The notes: generated by a model from the sequence alone, not told the origin. 64,000 nucleotides of DNA from Elizabethkingia sp. YR214 (GCF_003058195.1 NZ_QBUH01000004.1:372001-436000); one strand, 5' to 3'; positions 44,851 to 55,044 are shown, counted from the first letter of the stretch. A program made the numbers and translations.

Positions 44851-46260
44851 TTAAGCTTGTTTTTCCTCGTTTTGTGTACTATAGAAATTAGGAAAGCGAA
44901 GTTGTACTGTAGTGCCTTGATTTTCATGTGAGGTTACAATCAGTTCTCCGTGGTGTATTCTTACAATATTCCGTGCAAGAGGAAGACCAATTCCATAGCC
45001 TTCATAATTTTTGGTATTAGATGCCCTGAAGAAAGGGTCATAAATTTTGTTCATCTCCTGTTCCGGAATACCAATTCCGGAATCTTTTATAATAATGTAA
45101 ACATCTGTGTCTGTTGCGCCTAGAGAAACTTTTACCTGCTGGAAGTTAGAATATTTGCATCCGTTACTGATGATGTTTGCCAGAGCGAGATGCAATAGCT
45201 GTTCATTCCCCTGTACTTTAAGCTTTTTGGGATTATCAGGAAGCATACTGATATCAAGGAATATGTTATTTCGGGGATCGATTCTTTTCAGTGTTTCAAT
45301 AACATCCCAAAGCAACTGATCGGTTCTTACCTTATCAAACTTCTGGATTTTACCATCAAATCCGGTCTGGGCGATCATTAATAAGGCTTTGATTTTTTTA
45401 TCAAGCTTTTCCGCTTCATTTAGAATAATCTCCAATGTATCTTTGTATTCTTCTGTGGTTCTGTTAATGGAAAGTGCAACATCTGCTTCTCCCATAATAG
45501 AAGTGAGGGGAGTTCTTAATTCATGTGAAACATTTCCGATAAGATGATTTTGAGTTTCGAAAGAAGTCTCAATACGGTTTAGCATATCGTTGAAAGTTTC
45601 AACCAACTCGTTAAGCTCCTTATTACCAGGCTGAGGTCCTAGTCGGAGGTGTAAATTTTCGGAGCTGATTTCTTTTACCTTACCTGTAATCTTTAATATC
45701 GGCTTGAATAAAGTTTTGGATAAATAAAAAGAAAATATCATACTAAAGAATAAGGAAAGTACAATACATGTAATAAGGGTTCTTTTTAGATATTCCAGAT
45801 AATAGGCCACATAGTGATTTTTCGCAGAGGCAATCGCTATGTAATTTTTATCATCAACCCTGAAAGTCTGTCCGATGTAATAAAACTCCTTATCATTATG
45901 ATTGGCTTCTCCGTTCTTCACAATATTTCTGAAAAAAGAAGAGGGGATATGAACTTTCTGAGAAATTTTGCTGAAGTTAGAATCTTTCGGAACTGCAAAA
46001 ACATAATCTTTTTCCATCGGGAGTTCCTCATCGTTCAGGCTGCTGAGAATATAGTTTTCCGGAAGGTCCAAGTGTTCTTTGCTTTTTTCTATTTGTACAA
46101 TAGTTGTTGTACGGATTTTAAGTAGTTCATAAAACCGTTGGTGAGAAAAGTTGACAATAGAAAAGTAAACTAAACCACTAAAAAGAATAATAATACTGGT
46201 AAATACTAGCATTAAGAGTATCATGGTTTTTGTCTGATTTGTGATAACTTTTTTAAACAT
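44851..46260 (-). CDS. Sensor histidine kinase
   Basis: A 469-residue inner-membrane kinase with membrane helices at about 13-36 and 160-181, a periplasmic sensor of about 120 residues, a HAMP-like linker (about 180-235), an HisKA domain with NVSHELRTPLTS (phosphoacceptor His-246) and an HATPase domain with NIISNGCKYS (N box), IKDSGIGIPEQE (G1) and GYGIGLPLARNI (G2). It lies 3 bases after the response-regulator gene, so the two are one operon. The signal is unknown: the periplasmic part has no family I recognise. Confidence 0.92.
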   Translation of the reverse strand: MFKKVITNQTKTMILLMLVFTSIIILFSGLVYFSIVNFSHQRFYELLKIRTTTIVQIEKSKEHLDLPENYILSSLNDEELPMEKDYVFAVPKDSNFSKISQKVHIPSSFFRNIVKNGEANHNDKEFYYIGQTFRVDDKNYIAIASAKNHYVAYYLEYLKRTLITCIVLSLFFSMIFSFYLSKTLFKPILKITGKVKEISSENLHLRLGPQPGNKELNELVETFNDMLNRIETSFETQNHLIGNVSHELRTPLTSIMGEADVALSINRTTEEYKDTLEIILNEAEKLDKKIKALLMIAQTGFDGKIQKFDKVRTDQLLWDVIETLKRIDPRNNIFLDISMLPDNPKKLKVQGNEQLLHLALANIISNGCKYSNFQQVKVSLGATDTDVYIIIKDSGIGIPEQEMNKIYDPFFRASNTKNYEGYGIGLPLARNIVRIHHGELIVTSHENQGTTVQLRFPNFYSTQNEEKQA

Positions 46261-46263
46261 CTG

Positions 46264-46968
46264 CTACGGTCTTTTTAGTACATAACCCATTCCAATAACT
46301 GTATGGATTAGTTTATTATCCGGATTATCCAGTTTCTTTCTAAGATAGTTTACATAAACATCCACAACATTGGTTCCCAGCTCATAGTTTACACCCCATA
46401 CCGCATCCAGAATTTCCACACGGGAAATAACTTTTTCCGGGTTATTAAGGAAATAAACCAGTAGTTTATATTCTGTAGAAGTGAGATTAACCTCTTCGCC
46501 ACCCCGTGTTACCTTTTTAGTGTAATCATTCACCACAAGATCAGAAAATCTGTAAATATGCTCTTCATCAGCTTCTGGTTCAGGTGTTTCCGGAATAGTG
46601 TTATTACCACTTCTTCTCAGTAATGATTTTATACGGGCGACAAGCTCAATAAACTTGAAAGGTTTTACCAGATAATCATCGCCACCACTTTCCAGTCCGA
46701 GCACTATATTTTCTGAAGTTCCGAGAGCTGTAAGAAAAAGAATTGGTACCTGTTTATTGGTTTTTCTGATCTCTTTGCATACATCCAGACCATTCATTTC
46801 AGGGAGCATAATATCCAGGATTACAAGATCAAAATCATTAGCTTCCACCAGCTGTACACCAGTACGCCCGTCAAAAGCCACTGAAATTTCATAACCTTTT
46901 TCCTGAAGTCCTTTCTTTATAAATGATACCACACTGGTCTCGTCTTCGATCAGAATAATTTTTTCCAT
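46264..46968 (-). CDS. OmpR-type response regulator
   Basis: A 234-residue regulator starting at ATG 46968 (MEKIILIEDET); an ATG two codons earlier (MLMEKI) also exists. The receiver domain has phosphoacceptor Asp in LVILDIMLPEMNG and the Lys in DYLVKPFKF. An OmpR/PhoB winged helix follows (about 130-234: GGEEVNLTSTEYKLLVYFLN, DVYVNYLRKKLDNP). A promoter 16 bases upstream favours a short leader. It pairs with the adjacent histidine kinase; targets are unknown. Confidence 0.93.
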   Translation of the reverse strand: MEKIILIEDETSVVSFIKKGLQEKGYEISVAFDGRTGVQLVEANDFDLVILDIMLPEMNGLDVCKEIRKTNKQVPILFLTALGTSENIVLGLESGGDDYLVKPFKFIELVARIKSLLRRSGNNTIPETPEPEADEEHIYRFSDLVVNDYTKKVTRGGEEVNLTSTEYKLLVYFLNNPEKVISRVEILDAVWGVNYELGTNVVDVYVNYLRKKLDNPDNKLIHTVIGMGYVLKRP

Positions 46969-46983
46969 AAGCAATGAATGTTA

Positions 46984-47013
46984 CAAAAATATAAAAATTG
47001 AAACGCAAACAAA
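46984..47013 (-). promoter_or_regulatory. Promoter of the two-component operon
   Basis: On the minus strand, TTTG (47013-47010), 18 bases, then TATTTTTG (46991-46984) closely match the consensus. The leader would be about 10 bases. Confidence 0.65.
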
Positions 47014-47072
47014 ACCCGGACGCAAATGATATTTGGTGATGAGACCTAAAATATAACCAAAGAAAGAAACAG

Positions 47073-47417
47073 CTAGTCCTTTTTCACAAGTAAAATCCAG
47101 TCTTCTTCCAGAATTTTGTATCCTTGATTGTAAATAAACCGGTATTCTGAGCCATTTTTATAGGTAATAATTTGAGTAATAAAGTTAAAGTCAAAACCTA
47201 ATGATAATAGTTTTTGATGGGAAATTTTCGTTTTTCCGTCTTTATTGGCATTAATCAGGATGCGGTAATTTTTTCTTAACCGGTTATTAATGTTCCGCAT
47301 CAGGTTGGTGTTGTCTTTATTTTGTCTGTTGTTATAGGCATTCCGACATCCGTCCGAACAGAATTTTTTATCCGATCGGCCTGATATTTTTTCATCACAT
47401 TCCAGACAGAATTGCAT
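47073..47417 (-). CDS. Small zinc-ribbon protein
   Basis: A 114-residue protein with an N-terminal zinc-binding motif of four cysteines: Cys-4, Cys-7, Cys-20 and Cys-24 in CLECDEKISGRSDKKFCSDG and the next four residues. A basic helical stretch (RNINNRLRKNYRI) and a small beta-rich tail follow (FDFNFITQIITYKNGSEYRF). It looks like the short DUF2116-type zinc-ribbon proteins of flavobacteria, whose function is unknown. A minus-strand -7 candidate, TATATTTG, lies at 47445-47438. Confidence 0.7.
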   Translation of the reverse strand: MQFCLECDEKISGRSDKKFCSDGCRNAYNNRQNKDNTNLMRNINNRLRKNYRILINANKDGKTKISHQKLLSLGFDFNFITQIITYKNGSEYRFIYNQGYKILEEDWILLVKKD

Positions 47418-47668
47418 GTTTTTTTATTTAATCATTTCAAATATAGTATTTTATTATTTTAATTAATCTTTTGTAGTTTAAATAATTATGATTTTTGACA
47501 ATAAAAAAGGATGTAAAATAAAAATCGTAACTTTTTGATATATAAATTTTTAGATTTAGTTAAACGATTACAAATGACTATAAATATTTTTTTACCGCTT
47601 AAAACATTGCGTAACTTTCATCTTTGCTACAGAAAATCAACTAAGTTTAATTTTAAAATCATACAAAC

Positions 47669-47992
47669 ATGTCACTAAGAAACAAAGTTATTTTATTCGG
47701 ACACACAGGTAAAGACGTAGAAGTAACCCAGTTCGAAAAAGGGATTAAAGCTTCCGTTAGTTTAGCAACCAATGATTATTATACCAATACTCAGGGCGAA
47801 AAGATTGAAGAAACCCAATGGCATAATCTTATTGTTTACGGCAAATTGGCAGAAGTATTTGAGAAGTATGTTACCAAAGGCAAAGAGATTGCAATAGAGG
47901 GAAAGCTGACCTACAGAAGCTATGAAGATAAAGACGGAAATATGCGCTATATTACCGAAATCAGAGTAGAAGAACTTCTGATGATGAAATAA
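47669..47992 (+). CDS. ssb: Single-stranded DNA-binding protein (short form)
   Basis: A 107-residue single OB-fold SSB: LRNKVILFGHTGKDVEVTQF at the N terminus, ETQWHNLIVYGKLAEVFEKY and KGKEIAIEGKLTYRSYEDKD (with the conserved aromatic residues), then RVEELLMMK. It ends right after the OB fold, so the flexible linker and acidic tip (usually DDDIPF) found in most bacterial SSBs are missing. It probably forms a tetramer on single-stranded DNA but would not dock partners by the tip. The gene is alone; hisS follows 84 bases later. Confidence 0.93.
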   Translation: MSLRNKVILFGHTGKDVEVTQFEKGIKASVSLATNDYYTNTQGEKIEETQWHNLIVYGKLAEVFEKYVTKGKEIAIEGKLTYRSYEDKDGNMRYITEIRVEELLMMK

Positions 47993-48046
47993 TTAATAAT
48001 ATTCAGCCTGTTGGATGTCTATTACATTTATTTGCCACATTATGCT

Positions 48047-48054
48047 TATTTTTG
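48047..48054 (+). promoter_or_regulatory. -7 element for hisS
   Basis: TATTTTTG fits TAnnTTTG, 22 bases before the ATG at 48077. Confidence 0.45.
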
Positions 48055-48073
48055 TGCTTTAGAGAAAAGATAA

Positions 48074-49426
<1,353 letters not shown>

Positions 49427-49428
49427 AT

Positions 49429-49452
49429 AAAACCACCTTAAGGTGGTTTTTT
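49429..49452. terminator. hisS terminator
   Basis: Near-perfect 11-bp palindrome AAAACCACCTT/AAGGTGGTTTT followed by TT. Confidence 0.8.
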
Positions 49453-49510
49453 GTTGCATAATATTAATGAAAAATTCATTTTAAATATTCTTACTGATTT
49501 TTAAAATGGT

Positions 49511-49518
49511 TATATTTG
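49511..49518 (+). promoter_or_regulatory. -7 element for the DUF5684 gene
   Basis: TATATTTG fits TAnnTTTG, 30 bases before the ATG at 49549. Confidence 0.4.
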
Positions 49519-49548
49519 GTTTATTAATAATTCTAAATAATCTAAACT

Positions 49549-49989
49549 ATGTTAACTATTTTGCAATCGTACGATTCTTCGTACTATGACAACTCAGGCT
49601 CCGCAGCTGCAGGAGCAATTTTCGGAATCGGTTTTCTGATTTTTTATATTCTTGTCTATGTAGCCGTTTGCTTTTGCTGGTATAAGACATTTCAAAAAGC
49701 AGGAAGAGAAGATGCGTGGGCAGCATTTATACCTTTTTATAATCTTATTGTCCTTGTGCAGATTATTAAAAAACCAACTTGGTGGTTTATTTTATTCTTT
49801 ATTCCGTTTGTCAATTTATACGCTTTATTTATTGCTGGGGATAAACTGGCAAAAGGTTTTGGAAAAGGAGAAAATAGTACTATATGGGGAGTTATAGCAA
49901 TATTTACTTCACTATTTGTTAATATGATTGTTCATGCTTTCGGTAGTGATCCATTTGACTCTTCTTTAATTCCGGATGAAACCGCTTAG
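49549..49989 (+). CDS. DUF5684-type membrane protein
   Basis: A 146-residue protein with about four membrane helices. A first helix (about 22-45) is followed by FQKAGREDAWAAFIPFYNLI and KPTWWFILFFIPFVNLY, a repeated pattern of this small family, sometimes seen next to signal peptidase I genes. Function is unknown. It is transcribed alone and followed by a strong terminator. Confidence 0.75.
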   Translation: MLTILQSYDSSYYDNSGSAAAGAIFGIGFLIFYILVYVAVCFCWYKTFQKAGREDAWAAFIPFYNLIVLVQIIKKPTWWFILFFIPFVNLYALFIAGDKLAKGFGKGENSTIWGVIAIFTSLFVNMIVHAFGSDPFDSSLIPDETA

Positions 49990-50011
49990 CAGTATAAAGT
50001 AAAAATAATGG

Positions 50012-50036
50012 AAACCGCTGATTCAGCGGTTTTTTA
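50012..50036. terminator. Terminator after the DUF5684 gene
   Basis: Perfect 10-bp stem AAACCGCTGA/TCAGCGGTTT with a 1-base loop and a T-run. Confidence 0.8.
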
Positions 50037-50065
50037 TTAACTTTAAACACCAAACTTATTACAAT

Positions 50066-50884
50066 ATGAAAAATGCAGTTTCATCTTTATTTATGATTGC
50101 TGTACTGGTACTTTCCTGTAAGAAACAGGAAAAAGTACAGGGAACAGATATACCAAAAGGATATAGCCTGATTATACTAAAACAAGATTCTGTTATTTAC
50201 AGTGATTCTATAAAGGCTACAGATTCACTTACCATTGCTTATTCAGACAGAATTTTAGTTTTTCCGGATATAAAAGAAAAAGCTATTCTGGATTCATTAT
50301 ATCCGTTTATAAAGCCTGTAAGTTATTCCAAACCGGATTTGGAGGCAGCTGCTAAAAAAGCCGCTGAGGGTCTTTTTACTAAAATCAAAAAGGATTATCT
50401 GGCCGGAGGTGTAGTTCTTGGAAATAAATGGTACGAGGATAATTCTATGCGTCTGAGAAGCTTTACCAATAATTATCTTTCTATAGAATATACATGGGCA
50501 AGTTATATGGGGGGAGCTCATGATAACTATGGCTTTATGGAAAAGGTTTTTGATTTAAAAAGTAACAGACAACTAGTACTGTCAGATATTACCTCGATGC
50601 CTAAAAGCAAGCTTGAAAAACTACTGATGAAAAATGTAGATAAAATACCTACAGGAACAGAGAATGGGGAAGGAGCTGTAAAAGTTTCAGATGGATTGTT
50701 ATTCGATAAAGTAACAGTAAATGATAACTTCTATTTTGATGATAAAAATCTGTATTTCCATTATAGTCCCTATGAAATAGCAGCTTTTGCCGCCGGAGAT
50801 ATTACAATTCCTGTTTCGTGGAAAGAATTGGAAGGAACCATTAATCCGGAATTTATGAAAAGAATGAAAATTAATACGAAATAG
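50066..50884 (+). CDS. DUF3298/DUF4163-type lipoprotein
   Basis: A 272-residue lipoprotein: the signal ends VLVLSCKKQEK (Cys about 18). The C-terminal part carries DUF3298/RsiV-like features: YLSIEYTWASYMGGAHDN, FMEKVFDLKSNRQLVLSDI, and a last strand with YEIAAFAAGDITIPVSWKEL. RsiV-type domains bind lysozyme in Firmicutes, but most Bacteroidota members are unstudied. The next gene starts 7 bases after it, so they form an operon. Confidence 0.78.
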   Translation: MKNAVSSLFMIAVLVLSCKKQEKVQGTDIPKGYSLIILKQDSVIYSDSIKATDSLTIAYSDRILVFPDIKEKAILDSLYPFIKPVSYSKPDLEAAAKKAAEGLFTKIKKDYLAGGVVLGNKWYEDNSMRLRSFTNNYLSIEYTWASYMGGAHDNYGFMEKVFDLKSNRQLVLSDITSMPKSKLEKLLMKNVDKIPTGTENGEGAVKVSDGLLFDKVTVNDNFYFDDKNLYFHYSPYEIAAFAAGDITIPVSWKELEGTINPEFMKRMKINTK

Positions 50885-50891
50885 ACCTTTT

Positions 50892-51335
50892 ATGCAAAAT
50901 TACCAGAATCATAAACGTTATTATCTGCCACATCATTTTATATTTTATCCAGTAGGACTTATTCTGTTCGGTATATCTCTTTATCATATGGGATATTCAT
51001 TGGGGAATAATAATGGCGAGTTCTGGATGTGGTTTGTACTTTCGGGAACAATCTTCCTAATTATATGGGTCGCTTTTATGATGAGACAGCATTATGCACT
51101 GACATTGCAAAACAGAATTGTTGTAGATGAGGTGAAGTTCAGGTACTTTCGGTTAACCGGAAAAAATATAGATGATATTGGCTATATATTCAGCGATTCT
51201 CAATTATTTGCATTAAGATTTGCTAACGATAATGAATTTTCAGGACTTGTAGAGGAGGTTATCTCAGAGGATCTGAACGCAGACCAGATTAAGAAACGTA
51301 TAAAAAACTGGAAAGCAGATAACAGAAGAGTTTAA
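50892..51335 (+). CDS. DUF6526-type membrane protein
   Basis: A 147-residue protein with two membrane helices (about 15-35 and 45-66) and a cytoplasmic tail with FRYFRLTGKNIDDIGYIFSD and LRFANDNEFSGLVEEV. It resembles DUF6526 proteins of Bacteroidota; function is unknown. It lies 7 bases after the lipoprotein gene and ends before a small hairpin. Confidence 0.65.
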   Translation: MQNYQNHKRYYLPHHFIFYPVGLILFGISLYHMGYSLGNNNGEFWMWFVLSGTIFLIIWVAFMMRQHYALTLQNRIVVDEVKFRYFRLTGKNIDDIGYIFSDSQLFALRFANDNEFSGLVEEVISEDLNADQIKKRIKNWKADNRRV

Positions 51336-51342
51336 AGAAACT

Positions 51343-51373
51343 AAAAGACTTCACAGAGATGGAGTCTTTTTTT
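51343..51373 (+). terminator. Terminator after the DUF6526 gene
   Basis: AAAAGACT/AGTCTTTT stem with a 12-base loop, then TTT. Confidence 0.6.
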
Positions 51374-51374
51374 G

Positions 51375-51382
51375 TACCTTTG
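51375..51382 (+). promoter_or_regulatory. -7 element for the lipid-kinase gene
   Basis: TACCTTTG fits TAnnTTTG, 13 bases before ATG 51396, just after the upstream terminator. Confidence 0.5.
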
Positions 51383-51395
51383 GCCTTTCAAAATC

Positions 51396-52247
51396 ATGGA
51401 CGCAGTATTTATCATCAATCCGTTTTCGGCAAAAAAAAATTATAAAGATTTTTTAGAAAAGCTTCAGCAAAAATATCCTGAGGCTAATTTTATGATTTCT
51501 AAGTCGATAGAAGATACTCATCGGTTTATTGATGAGAATTTTGCTTCCACAGAAGTTTTTGTGGCTGTAGGTGGGGATGGTACTATTTCTACCGTTGCCC
51601 AAAAACTAATTAATACAGACAAAATTTTGGCTGTTTTTCCTGCCGGTTCAGGAAATGGTTTTTCTAATGAAACCAATTTCACCAAAAATATAGACGCCCT
51701 TCTTCAAAAGATTAAGCAGAAGAAGTTTCATAAGATTGACACTTTTACCGTAAATGGTAATTTGTCTATTAATGTATCGGGAACTGGATTTGATGGAGAG
51801 GTTATTAAAAAATTTGAGAAAACCAGTCGTGGTTTTACCAATTACATTAAGGTTACTGTAAAGACCTTTTTTATTTTCAAATCTATTAAGGTAGAATTTG
51901 AAGATAAATACAAGCAGTATAACGGAAATTACCTGATGTTGAATGTAGCCAATACACGTCAGTTTGGGAATAATGCTTATATCGCTCCTCATGCTGATTA
52001 TAGTGATGGCCTTGTAGATATAGTATTGGTTAAAAAATTCCCGTTATGGCATTCTTTAGCATTTGCATTCAGAATGTTTACAAAAAACCTGAAAGAAAAC
52101 GAATACCTGACTTACTTTCCGGTATCTGACCTGAAATTTAGTGTCAGAAATTCTAAAGCCTGGCATTTGGACGGAGAAGGAGTAGAAATTGATTCTCCGA
52201 TAGAAATAAAAGTTTTACCTCATAGCCTTAATATATTAGTCGATTAA
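51396..52247 (+). CDS. Diacylglycerol/lipid kinase family protein (YegS-like)
   Basis: A 283-residue protein starting at ATG 51396 (MDAVFIINPFSAKKNYK); an in-frame start further up overlaps the promoter. The nucleotide loop FVAVGGDGTISTVAQKL and VFPAGSGNGFSN are the family marks; VSGTGFDGEVIKKFEKTSRG follows. It belongs to the DGK/LCB5/YegS fold that phosphorylates a lipid with ATP. The lipid is unknown. It is transcribed alone. Confidence 0.9.
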   Translation: MDAVFIINPFSAKKNYKDFLEKLQQKYPEANFMISKSIEDTHRFIDENFASTEVFVAVGGDGTISTVAQKLINTDKILAVFPAGSGNGFSNETNFTKNIDALLQKIKQKKFHKIDTFTVNGNLSINVSGTGFDGEVIKKFEKTSRGFTNYIKVTVKTFFIFKSIKVEFEDKYKQYNGNYLMLNVANTRQFGNNAYIAPHADYSDGLVDIVLVKKFPLWHSLAFAFRMFTKNLKENEYLTYFPVSDLKFSVRNSKAWHLDGEGVEIDSPIEIKVLPHSLNILVD

Positions 52248-52263
52248 TCGATTAGCTACAAGA

Positions 52264-52575
52264 TTATCTCAGATTTTCTAGTTGTTGAAAGACAGGAAGC
52301 ATTTGTTTTCCTCTTTCAGATAGTGTGTATTCTATATGCAGAGGTTTTAATTTAATAGTATTTTTAATCAACAGCCCTTCAGCTTCTAATTCCTTTAGTG
52401 CTGTGGCAATACTTTGTTTATTAGATCCTTCAATTTGTCTCAGTAAACTACTAAACCTTAGTGGTCCTTCTATTGCCAGCCGAAAAATCTGTGGCTTCCA
52501 TTTTCCTGATAATAGCTTCAAAAGTTCTTCTGCAGGACAACATTCATGATTTTTATTGTTACTATTAGTAGTCAT
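52264..52575 (-). CDS. HxlR-family winged-helix regulator
   Basis: A 103-residue HxlR protein. Cys-12 and Cys-13 at the N terminus precede LLSGKWKPQIFRLAIEGPLR, FSSLLRQIEGSNKQSIATALK and LHIEYTLSERGKQMLP, the core of the family. HxlR proteins often sense electrophiles or thiol oxidation through such cysteines. It is divergent from a DsbA-like gene with 85 bases between, so it may regulate it. Confidence 0.9.
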   Translation of the reverse strand: MTTNSNNKNHECCPAEELLKLLSGKWKPQIFRLAIEGPLRFSSLLRQIEGSNKQSIATALKELEAEGLLIKNTIKLKPLHIEYTLSERGKQMLPVFQQLENLR

Positions 52576-52660
52576 ATTTTTTTGACTTATTGCTATTTAA
52601 GATTAACTGCTACAATTTTGTATAACAGAAATCAAAAATAAATAAATTAAATTTCATGAT

Positions 52661-53590
52661 ATGACAGAAAATAAAAATAATCCGCTTTTATGTAACCCTG
52701 ATACCGGAATATGTGAACTTCCAGTAACGGAAATTGATACTGATTATAAAGGAATATATACCAAGGATAAGCCTCTTCAGCTTATTTATTTTACGGATCC
52801 TATTTGTTCTTCCTGTTGGGGGATCGAACCACAGCTGAGAAAACTAAAACTGGAATATGGAAGTATTTTGGATATAGAATACCATATGGGTGGACTGTTA
52901 CCTAATTGGAGCTATGACAGTGGAGGTATTAGTAAACCTTCGGATGTAGCACATCATTGGGATGAAGTTAGCCTGTATTATGATATGCCTATTGATGGAG
53001 ATGTGTGGCTGGAAGATCCTCTGAGTTCATCTTATCCGCCTTCTATTGCTTTTAAAGTAGCAGAGATACAGAATAAAGATAAAGCTATCGCTTTTTTAAG
53101 AATTCTAAGAGAGCTGGTTTTCCTGAAGAAAAAGAATATTGCCAAATGGGAATTTATTGCCATAGCAGCCGAAGAAGCTGGATTGGATATTGTAAAGCTA
53201 AAAACGGATTTTGAAGGAGTTGGTCAAAAACTTTTTGAAGCAGATTTACAGCTGGCAAGAGATTATGGTGTTAGAGGGTTTCCGACCATATTTATACAGA
53301 ATAAATTGGGAGAGAGGGAAATGATCTATGGTACTAAACCATATTCATTTTTTGAAACAGCAATCCTAAAACTTAATTCTGCTATTGCTAAAGAACAATA
53401 TAATAAAAACCATGAAGCTCTTTTCTCCAAATACAATTCGTTAACTGCCAGAGAATTTTCTGAATTGTCCGGAATATCCCGTAATGAGAGCGAGGAATAT
53501 CTGAATGAGCTTACTGATAAAGGCATTTTGGAAAAATTAATGACTAAAAATGGCTCTTTGTGGATTAGAAAATCTTCAGATAAAATATAA
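52661..53590 (+). CDS. DsbA-family thioredoxin-fold protein with C-terminal winged helix
   Basis: A 309-residue protein without a signal peptide. The thioredoxin-fold active site is Cys-49 and Cys-52 in FTDPICSSCWGIEP, and the cis-proline loop is RGFPTIFIQNK. A long helical insertion (about 100-175) is typical of the FrnE/SpxH (YjbH) branch of DsbA-like proteins, some of which act as protease adaptors. Extra cysteines occur at about 11 and 18. The last ~60 residues (KYNSLTAREFSELSGISRNES onward) look like a winged helix. It is divergent from the HxlR regulator. Confidence 0.85.
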   Translation: MTENKNNPLLCNPDTGICELPVTEIDTDYKGIYTKDKPLQLIYFTDPICSSCWGIEPQLRKLKLEYGSILDIEYHMGGLLPNWSYDSGGISKPSDVAHHWDEVSLYYDMPIDGDVWLEDPLSSSYPPSIAFKVAEIQNKDKAIAFLRILRELVFLKKKNIAKWEFIAIAAEEAGLDIVKLKTDFEGVGQKLFEADLQLARDYGVRGFPTIFIQNKLGEREMIYGTKPYSFFETAILKLNSAIAKEQYNKNHEALFSKYNSLTAREFSELSGISRNESEEYLNELTDKGILEKLMTKNGSLWIRKSSDKI

Positions 53591-53729
53591 ACAAGAATGG
53601 ATTTAATTATTTAGTTTTCAGTTATTTGGAATTCAGATGTGGAAATTTACTAAATGCAATATAGTTGCAGTATATCATAAACGGCCTTTAAATCGAAAAA
53701 TTCTATAAAATTATTGTAACAATTTGAAC

Positions 53730-53737
53730 TAAATTTG
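53730..53737 (+). promoter_or_regulatory. -7 element for the C1 peptidase gene
   Basis: TAAATTTG fits TAnnTTTG; the leader to ATG 53787 is about 45 bases. Confidence 0.45.
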
Positions 53738-53786
53738 GACTCTTTAGTCATATTGAGACTTTAATCAATTTAATTCTAATTTTATA

Positions 53787-54983
53787 ATGAAGAAGAGAAA
53801 CATGTTTTTGCTTACCATGCTTACAGTAGGAAGCATGGCTTTTGCTCAAGACAATTTGGTAAACAGCCTAAAAAACAATCAATCTGAAAATCCGGATTTT
53901 AAATTTACAGTAGTTAAGGAGTTAGGGAATACTTCTATTAAAAACCAGGGATCCTCAGGAACCTGTTGGAGCTACTCCGGAAACTCTTTCCTTGAGTCTG
54001 AAATGATAAGAATGGGAAAACCAGCTGTAGATTTAGCTGAAATCTTTACAGCCCGTAATGCTTATCATGATAAAGCTAAGCAATATGTATTGTTTGGTGG
54101 TGCTATTTCTTGGGGAGATGGCGGTGAATTACATGATGTAATTAATATGTACAAAAAGTATGGTGCTGTTCCTCAGGAAGTTTATTCAGGACTTCAGGCA
54201 GGACAAACCAAAAATAATTTTGGGGAAATGCAAAGTGTTATCAAGTCTATGCTTGATGCTTATGTAAAAAATCCTCAGGGTAAACTTTCTGCAAATTGGC
54301 TAACAAATGTAGATAATGTACTAGACAGCTACCTTGGAGAATACCCAAAAGAGTTTACTTACAAAGGAAAGCGTTATACGCCACAGACTTTTGCTAAGGA
54401 TGTAGTAGGAATTAATCCTGACGATTATGTAGAGCTTACTTCTTACAAAGATTATCCTTATTATCAGCGTTTTGTTGCTCCAATCCCGGACAACTGGAGC
54501 CATGATAGTATGTGGAATATTCCGATGGATGATCTGACTAAGATTGTTGACAATGCTGTAGACAAAGGTTATACAGTAGGTTGGGCAACAGATGTTTCCG
54601 AACCATATTTTTCTTATAAAAACGGTGTGGCTTACGTTCCGGATGTTGACCTGAATAATATCGACGCTCAAACAAAAGCTAATCTTTTTAAAGGCCCAAG
54701 ACCTGATAAAAAAATTACTGAAGATATGCGTCAGGAAGCACTTAATAATCTTACAACAACTGATGACCACGGTATGCAGATTGTAGGACTTGCTAAAGAC
54801 CAGACAGGTAAAGAATATTACATGGTGAAAAATTCATGGGGCGTGACTAACGATTATCAAGGATATTTATATGTAACAAGACCATATGTACAGTATAAGT
54901 CTACAGGTATTCTTGTGCACAAGAATGCAATACCAAAGGATATTCTGAATAAATTGAAACCCAATACAAACATCGGATTATAA
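53787..54983 (+). CDS. Exported papain-family (C1) peptidase, aminopeptidase-C/bleomycin-hydrolase type
   Basis: A 398-residue protein with a signal peptide (FLLTMLTVGSMAFAQ). The catalytic Cys is Cys-60 in NQGSSGTCWSYSGNSFLESE; the His is in TTDDHGMQIVG (about 327) and the Asn in YMVKNSWG (about 350), the order of the C1 family. The long middle region and overall size resemble bleomycin hydrolase/PepC-like members rather than papain proper. An exported aminopeptidase acting on peptides is likely. It is transcribed alone, with a strong terminator after it. Confidence 0.9.
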   Translation: MKKRNMFLLTMLTVGSMAFAQDNLVNSLKNNQSENPDFKFTVVKELGNTSIKNQGSSGTCWSYSGNSFLESEMIRMGKPAVDLAEIFTARNAYHDKAKQYVLFGGAISWGDGGELHDVINMYKKYGAVPQEVYSGLQAGQTKNNFGEMQSVIKSMLDAYVKNPQGKLSANWLTNVDNVLDSYLGEYPKEFTYKGKRYTPQTFAKDVVGINPDDYVELTSYKDYPYYQRFVAPIPDNWSHDSMWNIPMDDLTKIVDNAVDKGYTVGWATDVSEPYFSYKNGVAYVPDVDLNNIDAQTKANLFKGPRPDKKITEDMRQEALNNLTTTDDHGMQIVGLAKDQTGKEYYMVKNSWGVTNDYQGYLYVTRPYVQYKSTGILVHKNAIPKDILNKLKPNTNIGL

Positions 54984-55010
54984 TCATCCGTAAGTTGTTA
55001 CAGAATAAAG

Positions 55011-55044
55011 AAAATGCCGGAAGTTTTGTCTTCCGGCATTTTTT
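55011..55044. terminator. Terminator after the C1 peptidase gene
   Basis: Perfect 13-bp stem AAAATGCCGGAAG/CTTCCGGCATTTT with a 6-base loop and T-run. Confidence 0.85.
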
